Shown: positions 26,797 through 36,434, numbered from the stretch's first letter. The stretch is DNA of 64,000 nt from Hymenobacter cellulosilyticus (GCF_022919215.1 NZ_CP095046.1:1726501-1790500), one strand, 5' to 3'. A program made the numbers and translations. Notes: generated by a model not told the origin, from the letters alone.

Positions 26797-27019
26797 GACT
26801 AGCGGGCCAAAAAGCAGCACCTTGAGTACGACCAATGACCCTGCCGAATCCGTCATGCAGAGGGCAAGCAGAGCCATTGGGTGTTACCTCCAAATTGTCG
26901 GGAGCCATGCCAAAACCACGCCGCCAAGTGCTGATAGTGTTAGTAGGTCTCTGGTTGAGAGGCCGTCCGGCCCTAGCCTGAGCAGCGGCCTTCTTCCCGC
27001 GCGCCAGGCTCTCCGACAT

Positions 27020-27073
27020 CCGCCGCCCGATTTCCGGTCTCACACCGCCGGAAGTCGGGCGGCGTAGTTTTTA
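27020..27073 (+). terminator. Strong GC-rich hairpin with T tail
   Basis: Arms CGCCGCCCGATTTCCGG and CCGGAAGTCGGGCGGCG pair with one mismatch over a short loop, followed by TAGTTTTTACGG. It could end the regulator transcript some 260 bases downstream. No other gene in the stretch 26760-27190 is supported. Confidence 0.55.
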
Positions 27074-27190
27074 CGGCTCTAGGGCCAGCCGGCAGTTTGC
27101 TCTTTCTGAGCTGGAGTCGCAGATTTTTAAGACGATTCTTGCTCCGGGCGGTTATCTTCGGAATTCAAATACCGGTTGGAGCGCCTCGCT

Positions 27191-27985
27191 ATGCAGATTT
27201 TACGCAATACTTCCTTGGAGCAACTGTTCGTTCTCGATATCGAAACAGTCCCCTGCGTAGGCTGCCACGATGAGCTGAACGACATGCTGCGCCTGCTCTG
27301 GGAGCATAAATGCCACGCCCTACGCCGCGAAAAAGGCTGGAGCTCATCGCGTCTTGACGTGGAAGAAATGCCGTCCCACCTCGAAGCGGCCTCCTTGTTT
27401 GAGCAGGCGGGCATCTACGCCGAGTTTGGCCGGGTGGTGTGCATTTCGGTGGGCTGCTTCACTTTCGACAAGCAGGAGGAGCAGTGGCGCTTCCGGGTGA
27501 AAAGCTTCGCTGACCACGACGAGGTAACGATGCTGCGCGAGTTTTCGGCCCTGTTGGCGCGCAAGCCTAACTACCTGCTCTGCGCCCACAACGGCAAGGA
27601 GTTCGACTTTCCTTACCTGGGCCGCCGCCTGCTCATCAATGGGCTGCCGCTGCCGCCCCAGCTCGATGTAGCCGGCAAGAAGCCCTGGGAAATTGCCCAC
27701 CTCGACACGATGGAGCTCTGGAAGTTCGGTGACCGGAAATCCTACACGTCGCTGTCGTTGCTGGCGGCCATGTTCAACATTCCCACGCCCAAAGATGACA
27801 TTACCGGCGCCGACGTAGCCCGCGTGTACTATACCGACAACGACCTGCCGCGCATTGTGCACTACTGCCAGAAGGATATTATTACCACGGCCCGGCTCCT
27901 GCAGAAATTCCGCGGCGAACAGCCCTTTGCCGACGAGGCCGTCATCTACGCCGACGGGATAAGTGCCGTGATGAAGCGCGTATAG
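27191..27985 (+). CDS. 3'-5' exonuclease, PolB-like exonuclease family
   Basis: 264 residues with an RNase H-like DEDD fold. The first acidic pair is in FVLDIETVP (Exo I). The second block is CAHNGKEFDFPYLGRRLLING (Exo II), and the last is YCQKDIITTARLLQKF (Exo III, with Tyr and Asp). Between them is LDTMELWKFGDRKSYTSLSLLAAMFNIPTPKDDITGADV, typical of the family of predicted PolB-related exonucleases (PF10108-like). All catalytic acids are present, so it should remove nucleotides from 3' ends of DNA or RNA; the pathway is unknown. It is a single gene with its own leader. ATG 27191 is preferred over 27176. Confidence 0.85.
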   Translation: MQILRNTSLEQLFVLDIETVPCVGCHDELNDMLRLLWEHKCHALRREKGWSSSRLDVEEMPSHLEAASLFEQAGIYAEFGRVVCISVGCFTFDKQEEQWRFRVKSFADHDEVTMLREFSALLARKPNYLLCAHNGKEFDFPYLGRRLLINGLPLPPQLDVAGKKPWEIAHLDTMELWKFGDRKSYTSLSLLAAMFNIPTPKDDITGADVARVYYTDNDLPRIVHYCQKDIITTARLLQKFRGEQPFADEAVIYADGISAVMKRV

Positions 27986-28168
27986 CGTCGTTCTCGCAGC
28001 CTATAGTACAGTTCGCCCAGCCCTTGCACGCAGGGGCTGGGCGGTTGCTTTTCAGGGGGCTTAGCGCTGAACAGGTTGAGTCGTAGAATTTTATACTTGG
28101 AACTATGTATTACTATTTGAATAAAAATTAGTACTATTAACTATCAACCACGTTAAAACTTTACGAGT

Positions 28169-29533
28169 ATGCATCAGAACCTACTGGAAGAAGTCGAAAC
28201 GTACTTTACGGGTAATACCGTAAGCCAAACCAGCGTAGTGGTGGGCGAGAGTGAGGAGGGAGTGCGCAAAGCGTTAGGTAAGATTACTCCACTTGTTCTC
28301 AGTAGTTTCATGGGTCGCGCCGAGCGGCCCGGTGGTCCGGAAGTCCTCTGGACCCTAACCCACGAAGCCGCCGAATCGGGCGTGCTGCCCAACCTGCTCA
28401 CGGCCGACACCCTGCACCGTCGCTCCGACCTGATGCGGGCCTTGCTCGGGGAAGCCTACGGGGCCACCGTGGCCCGTATTGCCACGGCCACGGCCATCAA
28501 GCCTTCGTCGGTAGAAACGCTGCTGGCTATCGTGGCTCAGGCCGTACTGCACCGCTTGGCAGGCTACGCGGCCCTGCACGACATGAACCCCGAGGAGCTT
28601 TTTAGCTTTCTGAAAAGCCAGCGGAGTCAGGTGCTCGAAGCCATGCTGCCTGGCAGCTCAGTGAGTCCTTTCCAGGCCGAGCCCGATGCGGCACGCCCGG
28701 CGCGGCCCCAGGAAGTAGCCAGCACTAAACTTGAGCCGAGCGCAGGCACCTGGGCTCCAGTGGGTGGGGGCCACACCTACAGCGCACCCACTGCCGCACC
28801 AGTCGAAGTACCAGTTCCGCCAGCCTCCCGCTGGGCCTGGGTTCTGGCCCTGGTCTTGCTGGGAGCAGGCGTCGAGTACTTAGTGATGCGCAATCAGTCC
28901 GGAACTGGCCGGGTGAGTCCGGCCGCCTTGGGTTTGACCAGCGCCGTGGCGGCTCCGGTAGAGAATAACGCGGCTGGCTCTAAACTCAGTGCCGAGTCGA
29001 TTTTGCCGACTGCTCCCGGCGGGCACTACGATGCGGCTCTCGACACCTACATCTACGACCCGGGCCGGCCCGTGACCCTGACAATGATAGACGGCACCAG
29101 CCAGACGGTGGGCGTCAACTCCACGGAAAACCGGCTTTACACCTTCCTGGCCAGCCCTACTTTGCAGGTGGACCCCGTAAACCGGACCAAGGGCTGGATC
29201 AACTTTGACCGGGTGAACTTCGATGCCCGCAAGGCCACGCTCACCGATGAGTCGCGGCAGCAGCTGCGCAACGTGGCCAGCATTCTGAAGAGCTTTCCCA
29301 ATGCGCACGTCAAGATTGGCGGCTACACCGACAGCACCGGCCACTGGATGGCCAACATGAAGCTCAGCGAGGAGCGGGCCAACGCAGCTATGTCGGAGCT
29401 GGTAGCCATGGGAATAGGAGTGGGTCGGCTGGAAGCCAAAGGCTACGGCGGCAAGTACGGCGTAGCCAGCAATGCCACACCCCTGGGCCGGTCCTTGAAC
29501 CGCCGGATCAGCATCCGGGTCACCCAGAAATAA
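28169..29533 (+). CDS. DUF937-transmembrane-OmpA fusion protein A
   Basis: 454 residues. The N-terminal 160 residues are a helical DUF937 (YidB-like) region (MHQNLLEEVETYF to LEAMLPG) without signal peptide. A Pro-rich linker contains SAGTWAPVGGGHTY. One membrane helix lies at 221-240 (RWAWVLALVLLGAGVEYLVM). Next comes an unnamed domain of about 70 residues starting GHYDAALDTYIYDPGRP and ending NSTENRLYTFLA. Last is an OmpA-type peptidoglycan-binding domain (INFDRVNFDARKATL, IGGYTDSTG, RANAAMSELVAMGI, NRRISI). The predicted topology is cytosolic DUF937, inner-membrane anchor and OmpA domain in the periplasm. A paralogue with the same order is encoded at 37201. The role is unknown; linking a cytosolic factor to the cell wall is one idea. 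The 180 bases before it are AT-rich. Confidence 0.8.
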   Translation: MHQNLLEEVETYFTGNTVSQTSVVVGESEEGVRKALGKITPLVLSSFMGRAERPGGPEVLWTLTHEAAESGVLPNLLTADTLHRRSDLMRALLGEAYGATVARIATATAIKPSSVETLLAIVAQAVLHRLAGYAALHDMNPEELFSFLKSQRSQVLEAMLPGSSVSPFQAEPDAARPARPQEVASTKLEPSAGTWAPVGGGHTYSAPTAAPVEVPVPPASRWAWVLALVLLGAGVEYLVMRNQSGTGRVSPAALGLTSAVAAPVENNAAGSKLSAESILPTAPGGHYDAALDTYIYDPGRPVTLTMIDGTSQTVGVNSTENRLYTFLASPTLQVDPVNRTKGWINFDRVNFDARKATLTDESRQQLRNVASILKSFPNAHVKIGGYTDSTGHWMANMKLSEERANAAMSELVAMGIGVGRLEAKGYGGKYGVASNATPLGRSLNRRISIRVTQK

Positions 29534-29552
29534 GCGTTGGCGCAACGGGCAG

Positions 29553-29590
29553 AAAAACAGAAAGAGCGGCCCGCGAGCCGCTCTTTCTGT
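29553..29590. terminator. Bidirectional terminator between ompA-like gene A and nuoN
   Basis: AACAGAAAGAGCGGC / CCGCTCTTTCTGTT arms around a small loop. It separates two convergent genes and ends the nuoK-N transcript. Confidence 0.85.
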
Positions 29591-29613
29591 TAGCTAACCG
29601 GATGGATTCCGGC

Positions 29614-31011
29614 TTACTTGAATACTTCGCTAAATAGGCCCGGCAGGACACCCAGCAGCACCGTCAGCAAAGCCAGCAGCACCAGCACCGCCGACTGGAA
29701 CCCACTCACCTGAATAGGAGCGACAGTTTCGTCTTCGGCTGGCTGCATATACATGGCAATAATGGGGCGCAGGTAGTAGTAGATGCTCACCATCGACATA
29801 ACGACGGCGAATACCACCAAGCCAATGTAGCCCCGGTCAATAGCCGCGCCGAAGGTGAAGAACTTGCCGAAGAAACCGCCGGTGAGCGGAATGCCGGCCA
29901 ACGAGAGCATGGCCACGGTCATCACGAAAGCCAGCAGCGGGTTGGTCTTAGCCAGGCCGTTGAAGCTGGCGTAATCCTCGCGCTGCCGCTGATCCGAAAC
30001 CAGCTTGAGCACAGCAAAGGCCGCTACCGTGGCAATGGAGTAAGCCAGGGAGTAGAAGAAAATAGCGTTGGCCGAAAGCTTGCCGTTCACGGCTACCAGA
30101 CCGATGAACAAGTAGCCGGCGTGCGAAATGCTGGAGTACGCCAGCATCCGCTTGATGCTCGTCTGAGCCACAGCACCCACGTTGCCGATAAGCAGCGTCA
30201 GGATGGTAATGGCCATGATGGTCGGAACCCAGAAGCCTTTGGCGGCGAAGAAGGCTGCCATCAGGAGCTTAAAGAAACCGGCGAAACCAGCGGTTTTTAC
30301 CACCGTGCTCATGAAGGCCGTGAAGAAGGTAGGCGTGCCTTCGTACACGTCGGGCGTCCAGTAGTGGAAGGGCGCGGCCGAAACTTTAAAGCTGATACCA
30401 ATGAACATGAGCAGCATGCCGATGTAGAGCATGGGCTGCAGTGAAGCATTGGCGGGATTTACAATGCCGGCATTAATCTGGGTGAGCTGGAAGGTGCCGG
30501 TAGCACCGTACACCAGCGCAATGCCGAAGAGCAGGATGCCAGTGGCAAACGAGCCCATCAGGAAGTACTTCAAAGCCGCCTCGTTAGAACGCACGTTGCG
30601 CTTGTCCGAACCAGCCACCACGTACATCGACACGCTCAGAATTTCAATGCCGACAAACAGCATGAGCAGGTTGTCATAGCTCACCATCATAATGGCGCCT
30701 ACGAGCGAGAAAAGCAGCAGGGAGTAATATTCGGCCAGGTTTTCCTGCCCGTCACGCACGTACTTTTCCGAAAAAGGAATCAGCAGCAGCGTCGTCAGGA
30801 CCACGATGCCGGTGAAGGCCACCGAGTACCGGTCGATAGTAAGCATGTTATTGAAATACGACTGGGCGTCGGCATTCCAATCAATGAGGTTCACCCCGAA
30901 CACCAGGGCCAGAATGACCATAGCAGCGGGCAGCAGGATCTTGTTAGACTTCAGGAACCCGAAGAACAAGTTAACGATGCCGAGAACGGAGAGCAGAATG
31001 ATGGAGGTCAT
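29614..31011 (-). CDS. nuoN: NADH-quinone oxidoreductase subunit N
   Basis: 465 residues and about 14 membrane helices. It is a proton-pumping antiporter-like subunit of complex I in the inner membrane. Family landmarks are YYSLLLFSLVGAIMMVSYDNLLMLFVGIEILSVSMYVV, SNEAALKYFLMGSFATGILLFGIALVYG, SFKVSAAPFHYWTPDVYEGTPTFFTAF with the conserved Lys, and RMLAYSSISHAGY. ATG 31011 lies 11 bases after the nuoM stop. It is the last gene of the nuoK-L-M-N unit. Confidence 0.95.
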   Translation of the reverse strand: MTSIILLSVLGIVNLFFGFLKSNKILLPAAMVILALVFGVNLIDWNADAQSYFNNMLTIDRYSVAFTGIVVLTTLLLIPFSEKYVRDGQENLAEYYSLLLFSLVGAIMMVSYDNLLMLFVGIEILSVSMYVVAGSDKRNVRSNEAALKYFLMGSFATGILLFGIALVYGATGTFQLTQINAGIVNPANASLQPMLYIGMLLMFIGISFKVSAAPFHYWTPDVYEGTPTFFTAFMSTVVKTAGFAGFFKLLMAAFFAAKGFWVPTIMAITILTLLIGNVGAVAQTSIKRMLAYSSISHAGYLFIGLVAVNGKLSANAIFFYSLAYSIATVAAFAVLKLVSDQRQREDYASFNGLAKTNPLLAFVMTVAMLSLAGIPLTGGFFGKFFTFGAAIDRGYIGLVVFAVVMSMVSIYYYLRPIIAMYMQPAEDETVAPIQVSGFQSAVLVLLALLTVLLGVLPGLFSEVFK

Positions 31012-31021
31012 GTCGTCGGGA

Positions 31022-32506
31022 TCAGGGCTTAGCGATTTGCGTGATGATCTGCAGCACGGCAGGCTCCGAGATGCGCAGGAAGGTATTGGGGAACAGGCCA
31101 ATCCAGAACACCAGCACAATCAGGGGTACCAGCACGGCCAGCTCGCTGCCGGTCAGGTCCTGAATGGTCGAAGTAAAGGAGGTTTCGGGGCCCAGCATCA
31201 CGCGCTGGAACATGCGCAGCAAATACACGGCCGCCAGAATGATGGTAACACCGGCCACGGCGCCCAGCCAGGGGTTGTACTGATACACGCCAGCCAGTAG
31301 CAGGAATTCACCCACGAAGCCGTTGGTCAGCGGCAAAGCCACCGTGCCTAGCAGCAGCACCAGGAAGCAAACCGACAGAAGCGGCGTGTGCTTGGTCAGA
31401 CCACCCAGCTCGGCAATCTGGCGGGTGCCGGTGCGGCGCTGGATAATGTCGCCGATAAAGAACATGCCGACCACGTTCACGCCGTGGGCCAGCATCTGAA
31501 TCACGGCACCCTGCAGGCCCATGAAGGTGAGCGAGAATACGCCGGCGGCCATCAGGCCCACGTGCGACAACGACGAATAAGCAATAAGCCGCTTCATATC
31601 CTGCTGGCGGATGGCGATGATAGCGCCGTAGATAATGCCGATAACCGCGAGAATCATCACCAGCTTACCCCACTGGCTTGTGCCCAGCGGCACCACCGGC
31701 AGCAGCCAGCGCAGCGTACCGTAGATACCCATTTTGAGCATAATGCCCGAGAGCAGCATGGTGGCGGGCACGGGGCTTTCGGTGTAGGTGTCGGGCTGCC
31801 AGGTATGGAAGGGGAAAATCGGCATCTTCACGGCGAAGGCAATGAAGATCAGCCAGAACAGCCAAGCCTGCTCCCCGGCCGACAAGGTCAGGTTATAGAA
31901 AGCAGCAATGTCGGAGGAACGGACGCCGCCGTTGGCCCCGGTCTGGAAGTAGAGGTACACGAAGGCGGCCAGCATAAACAGCGAGCCGATGATGGTGTAC
32001 AGGAAGAACTTGAAGGTGACGGCAATGCGGCGCTCCGAGCCCCAGACGCCGGCCAGGAAATAAATCGGAATCAGGGCTACCTCCCAGAAGAAGTAAAACA
32101 GGAAGGCATCCAGTGACACGAATACGCCAATCAGGCCGGTCTGCATGAACAGAATCAGGGCGTAGAAAGCCGAGGCATTGGGGTAGTCGTGGCGGAAGGA
32201 AGCCAGGATAATGAGCGGCACCAGAAACGTGGTGAGCAGCACCAGCAGCAGGCTTAGCCCATCCATGCCAATGTGGAAGTTGATGCCGGCGGAGGCTATC
32301 CAGGGCAGGTTGACCCCAAACTGGGAATAAGCAGCCTGGGTATTGCCCGGGGCCATATTCGTGGAAGCCGACACGGCGGCAAATACGGCCACGGCGAATT
32401 CCAGCAGGGCCGCGCCGAGGGCCATTACCCGGGCCGCATTGCCCTTGGCAAAGTGCAGCAACAGGGCCGCCGCGACGGGAAAGAAGAGTAAAAAGGCAGT
32501 CAGCAT
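31022..32506 (-). CDS. nuoM: NADH-quinone oxidoreductase subunit M
   Basis: 494 residues, the normal length. It is a proton-translocating membrane subunit with about 14 helices. Clear family blocks are GINFHIGMDGLSLLLVLLTTFL, FYFFWEVALIPIYFLAGVWGSERR with the key Glu, AVKMPIFPFHTWQPDTYTESPVPATMLLSGIMLKMGIYG and IAYSSLSHVGLMAAGVFS. It sits between nuoL and nuoN on the minus strand with about 60 bases to nuoL. Confidence 0.96.
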   Translation of the reverse strand: MLTAFLLFFPVAAALLLHFAKGNAARVMALGAALLEFAVAVFAAVSASTNMAPGNTQAAYSQFGVNLPWIASAGINFHIGMDGLSLLLVLLTTFLVPLIILASFRHDYPNASAFYALILFMQTGLIGVFVSLDAFLFYFFWEVALIPIYFLAGVWGSERRIAVTFKFFLYTIIGSLFMLAAFVYLYFQTGANGGVRSSDIAAFYNLTLSAGEQAWLFWLIFIAFAVKMPIFPFHTWQPDTYTESPVPATMLLSGIMLKMGIYGTLRWLLPVVPLGTSQWGKLVMILAVIGIIYGAIIAIRQQDMKRLIAYSSLSHVGLMAAGVFSLTFMGLQGAVIQMLAHGVNVVGMFFIGDIIQRRTGTRQIAELGGLTKHTPLLSVCFLVLLLGTVALPLTNGFVGEFLLLAGVYQYNPWLGAVAGVTIILAAVYLLRMFQRVMLGPETSFTSTIQDLTGSELAVLVPLIVLVFWIGLFPNTFLRISEPAVLQIITQIAKP

Positions 32507-32568
32507 ACTTTATTCAGATGCAGATGAAGCCGGGGAAATCTTCCACGCCGGCCGTCCAGAGGAAAGCG

Positions 32569-34550
32569 TTAGAATTGGAAGACGTTCAAAGCCAGAATCA
32601 GCACGATGCCGACGACCATCAGAATCAGGTAGAGGCCTACGTAGCCGGTTTGCACGTAGCGCAGCAGCTGCCCGCCGCCCAGCGTGACGCGGCCGAAGCC
32701 ATTGACGATGGGGTCGATGATGCCCTGCTCCACGTAGCGGTACAGGCCTTTCGACAAGCCCATGACGGGCTGCACGAAGAGGGTATTGTAGAGCTCGTCG
32801 ATGTAATATTTGTGGTAGACCAGGCTTTCCGGGGCCGAGCGTTGGGCATCGTCCTCGGCCGGGCGCACCCGGCGACTCACGTACTGCACGTAGGCGAAGA
32901 GGATACCCAGCACGCCGGCCGCTACCGACAGGCCAATGAGCATCAGCTCCGTGCTGTGGTCCAGCTCCGTGGCAAAGGCCTCGGGGTTCAGGGCTTTCGA
33001 GTAAGTAAACAGCGGGGCCAGGTAATCAGCCAGGTAGTGCTTGCCCAGGAACATCGGGGCACCCATAAAGCCCCCACGGCGGCCAAAACAGCCAGGATAA
33101 TCAGCGGCAGCGTCATCGAAGCCGGCGACTCGTGCAGGTGGTGCTTCTGCTCCTCGGTGCCACGGAACTCGCCGAAGAAAGTCAGGAACAGCAGGCGGAA
33201 CATGTAGAAAGCCGTCAGGAAGGCCGTCAGCAAACCGATGCCCCAGAGAATCTTGTTGTGCTGGAAGGCGTGCTCCAGGATTTCGTCTTTCGAGAAGAAA
33301 CCCGAGAAGGGCGGGATGCCCGAAATAGCCAGGCAGCCAATAAAGAAGGTGAGAAAGGTAATCGGCAGGGCTTTGCGCAGGCCACCCATGCGGCGAATAT
33401 CCTGCTCGTTGCTCATGGCGTGAATCACGGAACCGGCCCCCAGGAACATCAGGGCCTTGAAGAAGGCGTGGGTCAGGACGTGAAACAGCGAAGTGCTGTA
33501 GCCCATAACGCCCAAAGCCAGGAACATGTAGCCGAGCTGGGAAACCGTGGAGTAAGCCAGTACTTTCTTGATGTCGTTCTGGGCCAGACCAATGGTGGCG
33601 GCAAACAGGGCGGTGATGCCGCCAATCCAGGCTATAACGTGGAGCGTGTCGGGGGCCAGGGTGAAGAGTACGTTGGCCCGCAGCACCATATAGATACCGG
33701 CCGTTACCATGGTAGCGGCGTGAATCAGAGCCGAAACTGGGGTGGGGCCGGCCATGGCGTCGGGTAGCCAGGTGTAGAGCGGCAGCTGGGCCGACTTACC
33801 CATGGCACCCACGAAGAGCAGCAGGGTAATGGCCGTCACGACGCCCGTGCCGATTTGCAGGGTCGAGGCCTTGTAGAAAACCTCCCCGTACTGCACGGAG
33901 TCGAAGGTCAGGTAAATCAGGAAGATACCGAGCAGGAAGCCCAGGTCGCCGACGCGGTTGATGATGAAGGCCTTCTTGGCGGCGTTGTTGTTGGCCGTTT
34001 CCTTGTTCCAGAAGCCGATGAGCAGGTAGGAGCAGAGCCCCACGCCTTCCCAGCCAATGAAGAGAATCACGAAGTTGGCGCCCATTACCAGCACCAGCAT
34101 GCTGAACACGAACAGGTTGAGGAAGGCGAAAAACTTGCCTACATTCTCGTCGTGGTGCATGTAGCCGATGCTGTAGACGTGAATCAGGAAGCCCACACCC
34201 GTCACCAGCAGCAGCATAACCAGGCTGAGCTGGTCAATCTGGTAGGTGAAGGGAATCTGCATCGTGCCGACCGTAATCCAGTCGAAGAGCTTCACCGTGT
34301 ACGCCTGGTGGGCTGTGGCGCCGGGCGCCAGCCACTGAGCCGTGGGGTGCAGGAACTCCCAGAACAGCGTTACCGAAATCAGGAAGGAGCCCAAGACCAT
34401 CAGGCTGCTGATGGCGCCGGCTACCGTGCCCGAGAGTTTTTTGTTCAGCAGGCCATTGATGAGAAAACCCAAAAACGGCAGCAGCGGAATCAGCACGTAC
34501 AGCAGCGTGGAGAAAGGGGCGCCGGCTGCGGGTATTACAGTTTCTTGCAT
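32569..34550 (-). CDS. nuoL: NADH-quinone oxidoreductase subunit L (apparent frameshift)
   Basis: 660 residues after correction, matching the long distal antiporter subunit with its lateral helix. Blocks include LLVTGVGFLIHVYSIGYMH, FIGWEGVGLCSYLLIGFWN, QLPLYTWLPDAMAGPTPVSALIHAATMVTAGIY and the C-terminal AILL-type helix region. The frame is lost at the C run 33071-33075 (plus strand). One base more restores AVGGFMGAPMFLGKHYL and joins the 520-residue front with the 165-residue rear. The start MQETVIPAAG at 34550 follows a REP-like repeat that sits between nuoK and nuoL. Confidence 0.95.
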
Positions 34551-34575
34551 AAAGAGTATGCTATAAGAAAATCGT

Positions 34576-34661
34576 CTGTCATCCTGAGCCTGCGAAGGAT
34601 CTTATGCGGTTGAACGGGTCGTTCTAGCGTGATAAGGTCCTTTGCAGGCTCAGCATGACAG
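34576..34661. repeat. REP-like inverted repeat between nuoK and nuoL
   Basis: 86 bases. Left arm CTGTCATCCTGAGCCTGCGA at 34576 and right arm TTTGCAGGCTCAGCATGACAG ending at 34661 are nearly complementary, as are the inner ATCTTAT / ATAAGGT segments. The TCATCCTGAGCCTGCGAAGG core looks like the dispersed repeats I recall from Hymenobacter-type genomes. Here it lies inside an operon and would form a long stem in the mRNA. Confidence 0.65.
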
Positions 34662-34672
34662 GCGAGTTATCA

Positions 34673-35005
34673 TTACCACTTAAGACGGTTAAGCAGATTG
34701 ACGTCGGTATTCTGGAAGTTGCGGTAAATCATCACGATGATGCCCAGGCCCACCGAGACTTCGGCAGCGGCCACGGCCATGATGAAAAACACGAAAATTT
34801 GTCCGTTGGGGTCGGAGCGGTAAGCGGAGAAAGCCGTCAGCAGCACGTTTACGGCATTGAGCATGAGCTCCACGCACATAAAGATGATAATGGCATTGCG
34901 CCGGGTTAGCACGCCCGTTACGCCGATGGCAAATAGCGCCGTGGCGAAGTATATGTAATACTCAAGCGGGACGGTGCGAATGACTTCCGGGATGGTCTGT
35001 TCCAT
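34673..35005 (-). CDS. nuoK: NADH-quinone oxidoreductase subunit K
   Basis: 110 residues and three membrane helices. It has the two buried Glu of the family in IIIFMCVELMLNAVNVLL and AVAAAEVSVGLGIIVMIY, which form part of the proton path. Length and end (FQNTDVNLLNRLKW) are normal. It is the first gene of the second half of the split nuo set and has its own promoter candidate at 35070. Confidence 0.95.
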   Translation of the reverse strand: MEQTIPEVIRTVPLEYYIYFATALFAIGVTGVLTRRNAIIIFMCVELMLNAVNVLLTAFSAYRSDPNGQIFVFFIMAVAAAEVSVGLGIIVMIYRNFQNTDVNLLNRLKW

Positions 35006-35069
35006 GCAGTGGGGTCAGCGGACAAGGCAAAGAGGCCCAGCCAAAGCTCAGCTGGGGTGAATTAGCTGG

Positions 35070-35077
35070 CAAAGGTA
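35070..35077 (-). promoter_or_regulatory. -7 promoter element TACCTTTG for nuoK-L-M-N
   Basis: CAAAGGTA on plus reads TACCTTTG on minus, 65 bases before the nuoK ATG. A weak -33 match (TGTG on minus in place of TTTG) stands 19-20 bases upstream. It shows how the separated half of the complex I genes can be transcribed. The remaining 290 bases up to the divergent sigma-factor gene hold no other gene. Confidence 0.55.
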
Positions 35078-35364
35078 TCCTGAAAATCGGTAAATCCACA
35101 GGGAAAAGTACAGTTCCGGCCGTTCCGGCAGCCTGCCTGAAGGTGGTAAGGCAGGAATTAGAAACAATTAATGCCCTTGCCGGCCCAAGCGCGGTGAAGC
35201 ATCTTGCATAGCGCTGTGGTAAGGGCCTTGATTACCACTGCCCACGAGTCACGCCGCTGTGGTTGGCAAGACATTCTTTTTCAAGCGGCACTTCGCCCTA
35301 TATCCCGCAAAATATTCTCGCGCCGATAAAGTATTTTTCCGCCTTCCGCGTCTGTTTAGTCAGA

Positions 35365-35967
35365 ATGGACGCACTAGCACTTAAAGCCTTGCCCATAGGC
35401 ACAATGAGAGGACAGGACCGGCAGATTCAGGAGGCCGTGCAGGAACAGCGCGGTCGGCTGCTGGCCTTCATCCGCCGCCGCGTGCCCGACCCGGACGACG
35501 CCGAAGATATTCTGCAGGATGTTTTCGGGGAGCTGGTCGAAAGCTACCGGATGCTCAAGCCCGTGGAAAAAGTAGCCTCCTGGCTGTTCCGCGTGGCCCG
35601 CAACCGCATCACCGACCTCTACCGCAAAAAGAAAACGGCGTCGCTGGAAGAGGAAATGCTGCGCTACGCCGACGACAATGAGGAAGGCTCCCTGCTGCTG
35701 GCCGATGTGCTGCCCGCCGATGACGACGCCCCCGAAAACCGGCTGCTTCGCGAAACCCTGATGGAGGCCCTGGCCGAAGCCCTGGACGAGTTGCCCAAAA
35801 ATCAGCGCGACGTGTTCGTGTGGCACGAGCTGGAAGGCAAGAGCTTCAAGGAGCTGGCCGAGGAAACCGGGGTGCCGCTCAAAACCCTGATTTCGCGCAA
35901 GCACTACGCCGTGCAGCACCTGCGCCAGCGCCTACAGGTGCTCTACACCAATTTGTTTACCGACTAA
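35365..35967 (+). CDS. ECF-like sigma-70 family RNA polymerase sigma factor
   Basis: 200 residues from ATG 35365 (or 187 from ATG 35404). Region 2 is RLLAFIRRRVPDPDDAEDILQDVFGELVESYRMLKPVEKVASWLFRVARNRITDLYRKKK. Region 4 is EALDELPKNQRDVFVWHELEGKSFKELAEETGVPLKTLISRKHYAVQHLRQRL. Between them is an acidic linker EEEMLRYADDNEEG. No region 1 or 3 is present, as in ECF-type factors. The gene just downstream at 35987 encodes a small membrane protein and is probably co-transcribed; it could act as a membrane-bound control for this sigma factor, but it lacks a recognisable anti-sigma domain (inference). It faces away from nuoK. Confidence 0.88.
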   Translation: MDALALKALPIGTMRGQDRQIQEAVQEQRGRLLAFIRRRVPDPDDAEDILQDVFGELVESYRMLKPVEKVASWLFRVARNRITDLYRKKKTASLEEEMLRYADDNEEGSLLLADVLPADDDAPENRLLRETLMEALAEALDELPKNQRDVFVWHELEGKSFKELAEETGVPLKTLISRKHYAVQHLRQRLQVLYTNLFTD

Positions 35968-35986
35968 GTCTCTCCCCACCCCGCAT

Positions 35987-36379
35987 ATGGATCGTCATAA
36001 CTGGCCGCTTCGCGTCCTCAAATTTATTCTCCTCGGTATCCTGTTCGTGGCCGTAATGGGCTACCTCACGATGAGCCTGTGGAACTGGCTGGTGCCCGAG
36101 CTTTTCCACGGTCCGGTCATCAATTTCTGGCAAACCCTGGGCCTGCTGCTGCTTACCCGCCTGCTCACCGGCTTCCGGGGCGGCTCCGGCCGGCCGGGCT
36201 TCAGCCGCAAGTGGCAGCAGCACAAAAACGACTGGAAACAGAAAATGGAAAGTCGCATGGCCGGCATGACCCCGGAGGAGCAGGAGAAATTCCGCCAGAA
36301 GATGCGCGCCAGCTGTGGCCCACCCGCCTGGATGCGCCGACAGTCGACCGAAACCGCCTTCAACGCGCCCGTGGAATAG
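35987..36379 (+). CDS. Small membrane protein linked to the sigma factor gene
   Basis: 130 residues. Two hydrophobic helices (LRVLKFILLGILFVAVMGYLTMSLWNWLV and FWQTLGLLLLTRLLTGF) are followed by a basic Gly-rich turn and a charged helix KWQQHKNDWKQKMESRMAGMTPEEQEKFRQKMRASCG. It starts 19 bases after the sigma factor stop, so the two are one unit. I recall similar short proteins with the MTPEEQEKFRQKM-R-CG ending beside sigma factor genes in other Cytophagales, without known function. A terminator follows. Confidence 0.75.
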   Translation: MDRHNWPLRVLKFILLGILFVAVMGYLTMSLWNWLVPELFHGPVINFWQTLGLLLLTRLLTGFRGGSGRPGFSRKWQQHKNDWKQKMESRMAGMTPEEQEKFRQKMRASCGPPAWMRRQSTETAFNAPVE

Positions 36380-36434
36380 CCGCAGCTGCCTGCTCATGGC
36401 TGTAGCGTGGGCCGGTGGCGAATACTATGTTGGA

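Noticed and set aside
26795..27067. A 90-codon open frame in the gap after the response regulator
   Set aside because: Starts at a rare codon, includes a terminator hairpin, and has no domain-like pattern.
31388..32116. A 242-codon open frame antisense to nuoM
   Set aside because: Same shadow pattern; the nuoM assignment on the other strand is certain.
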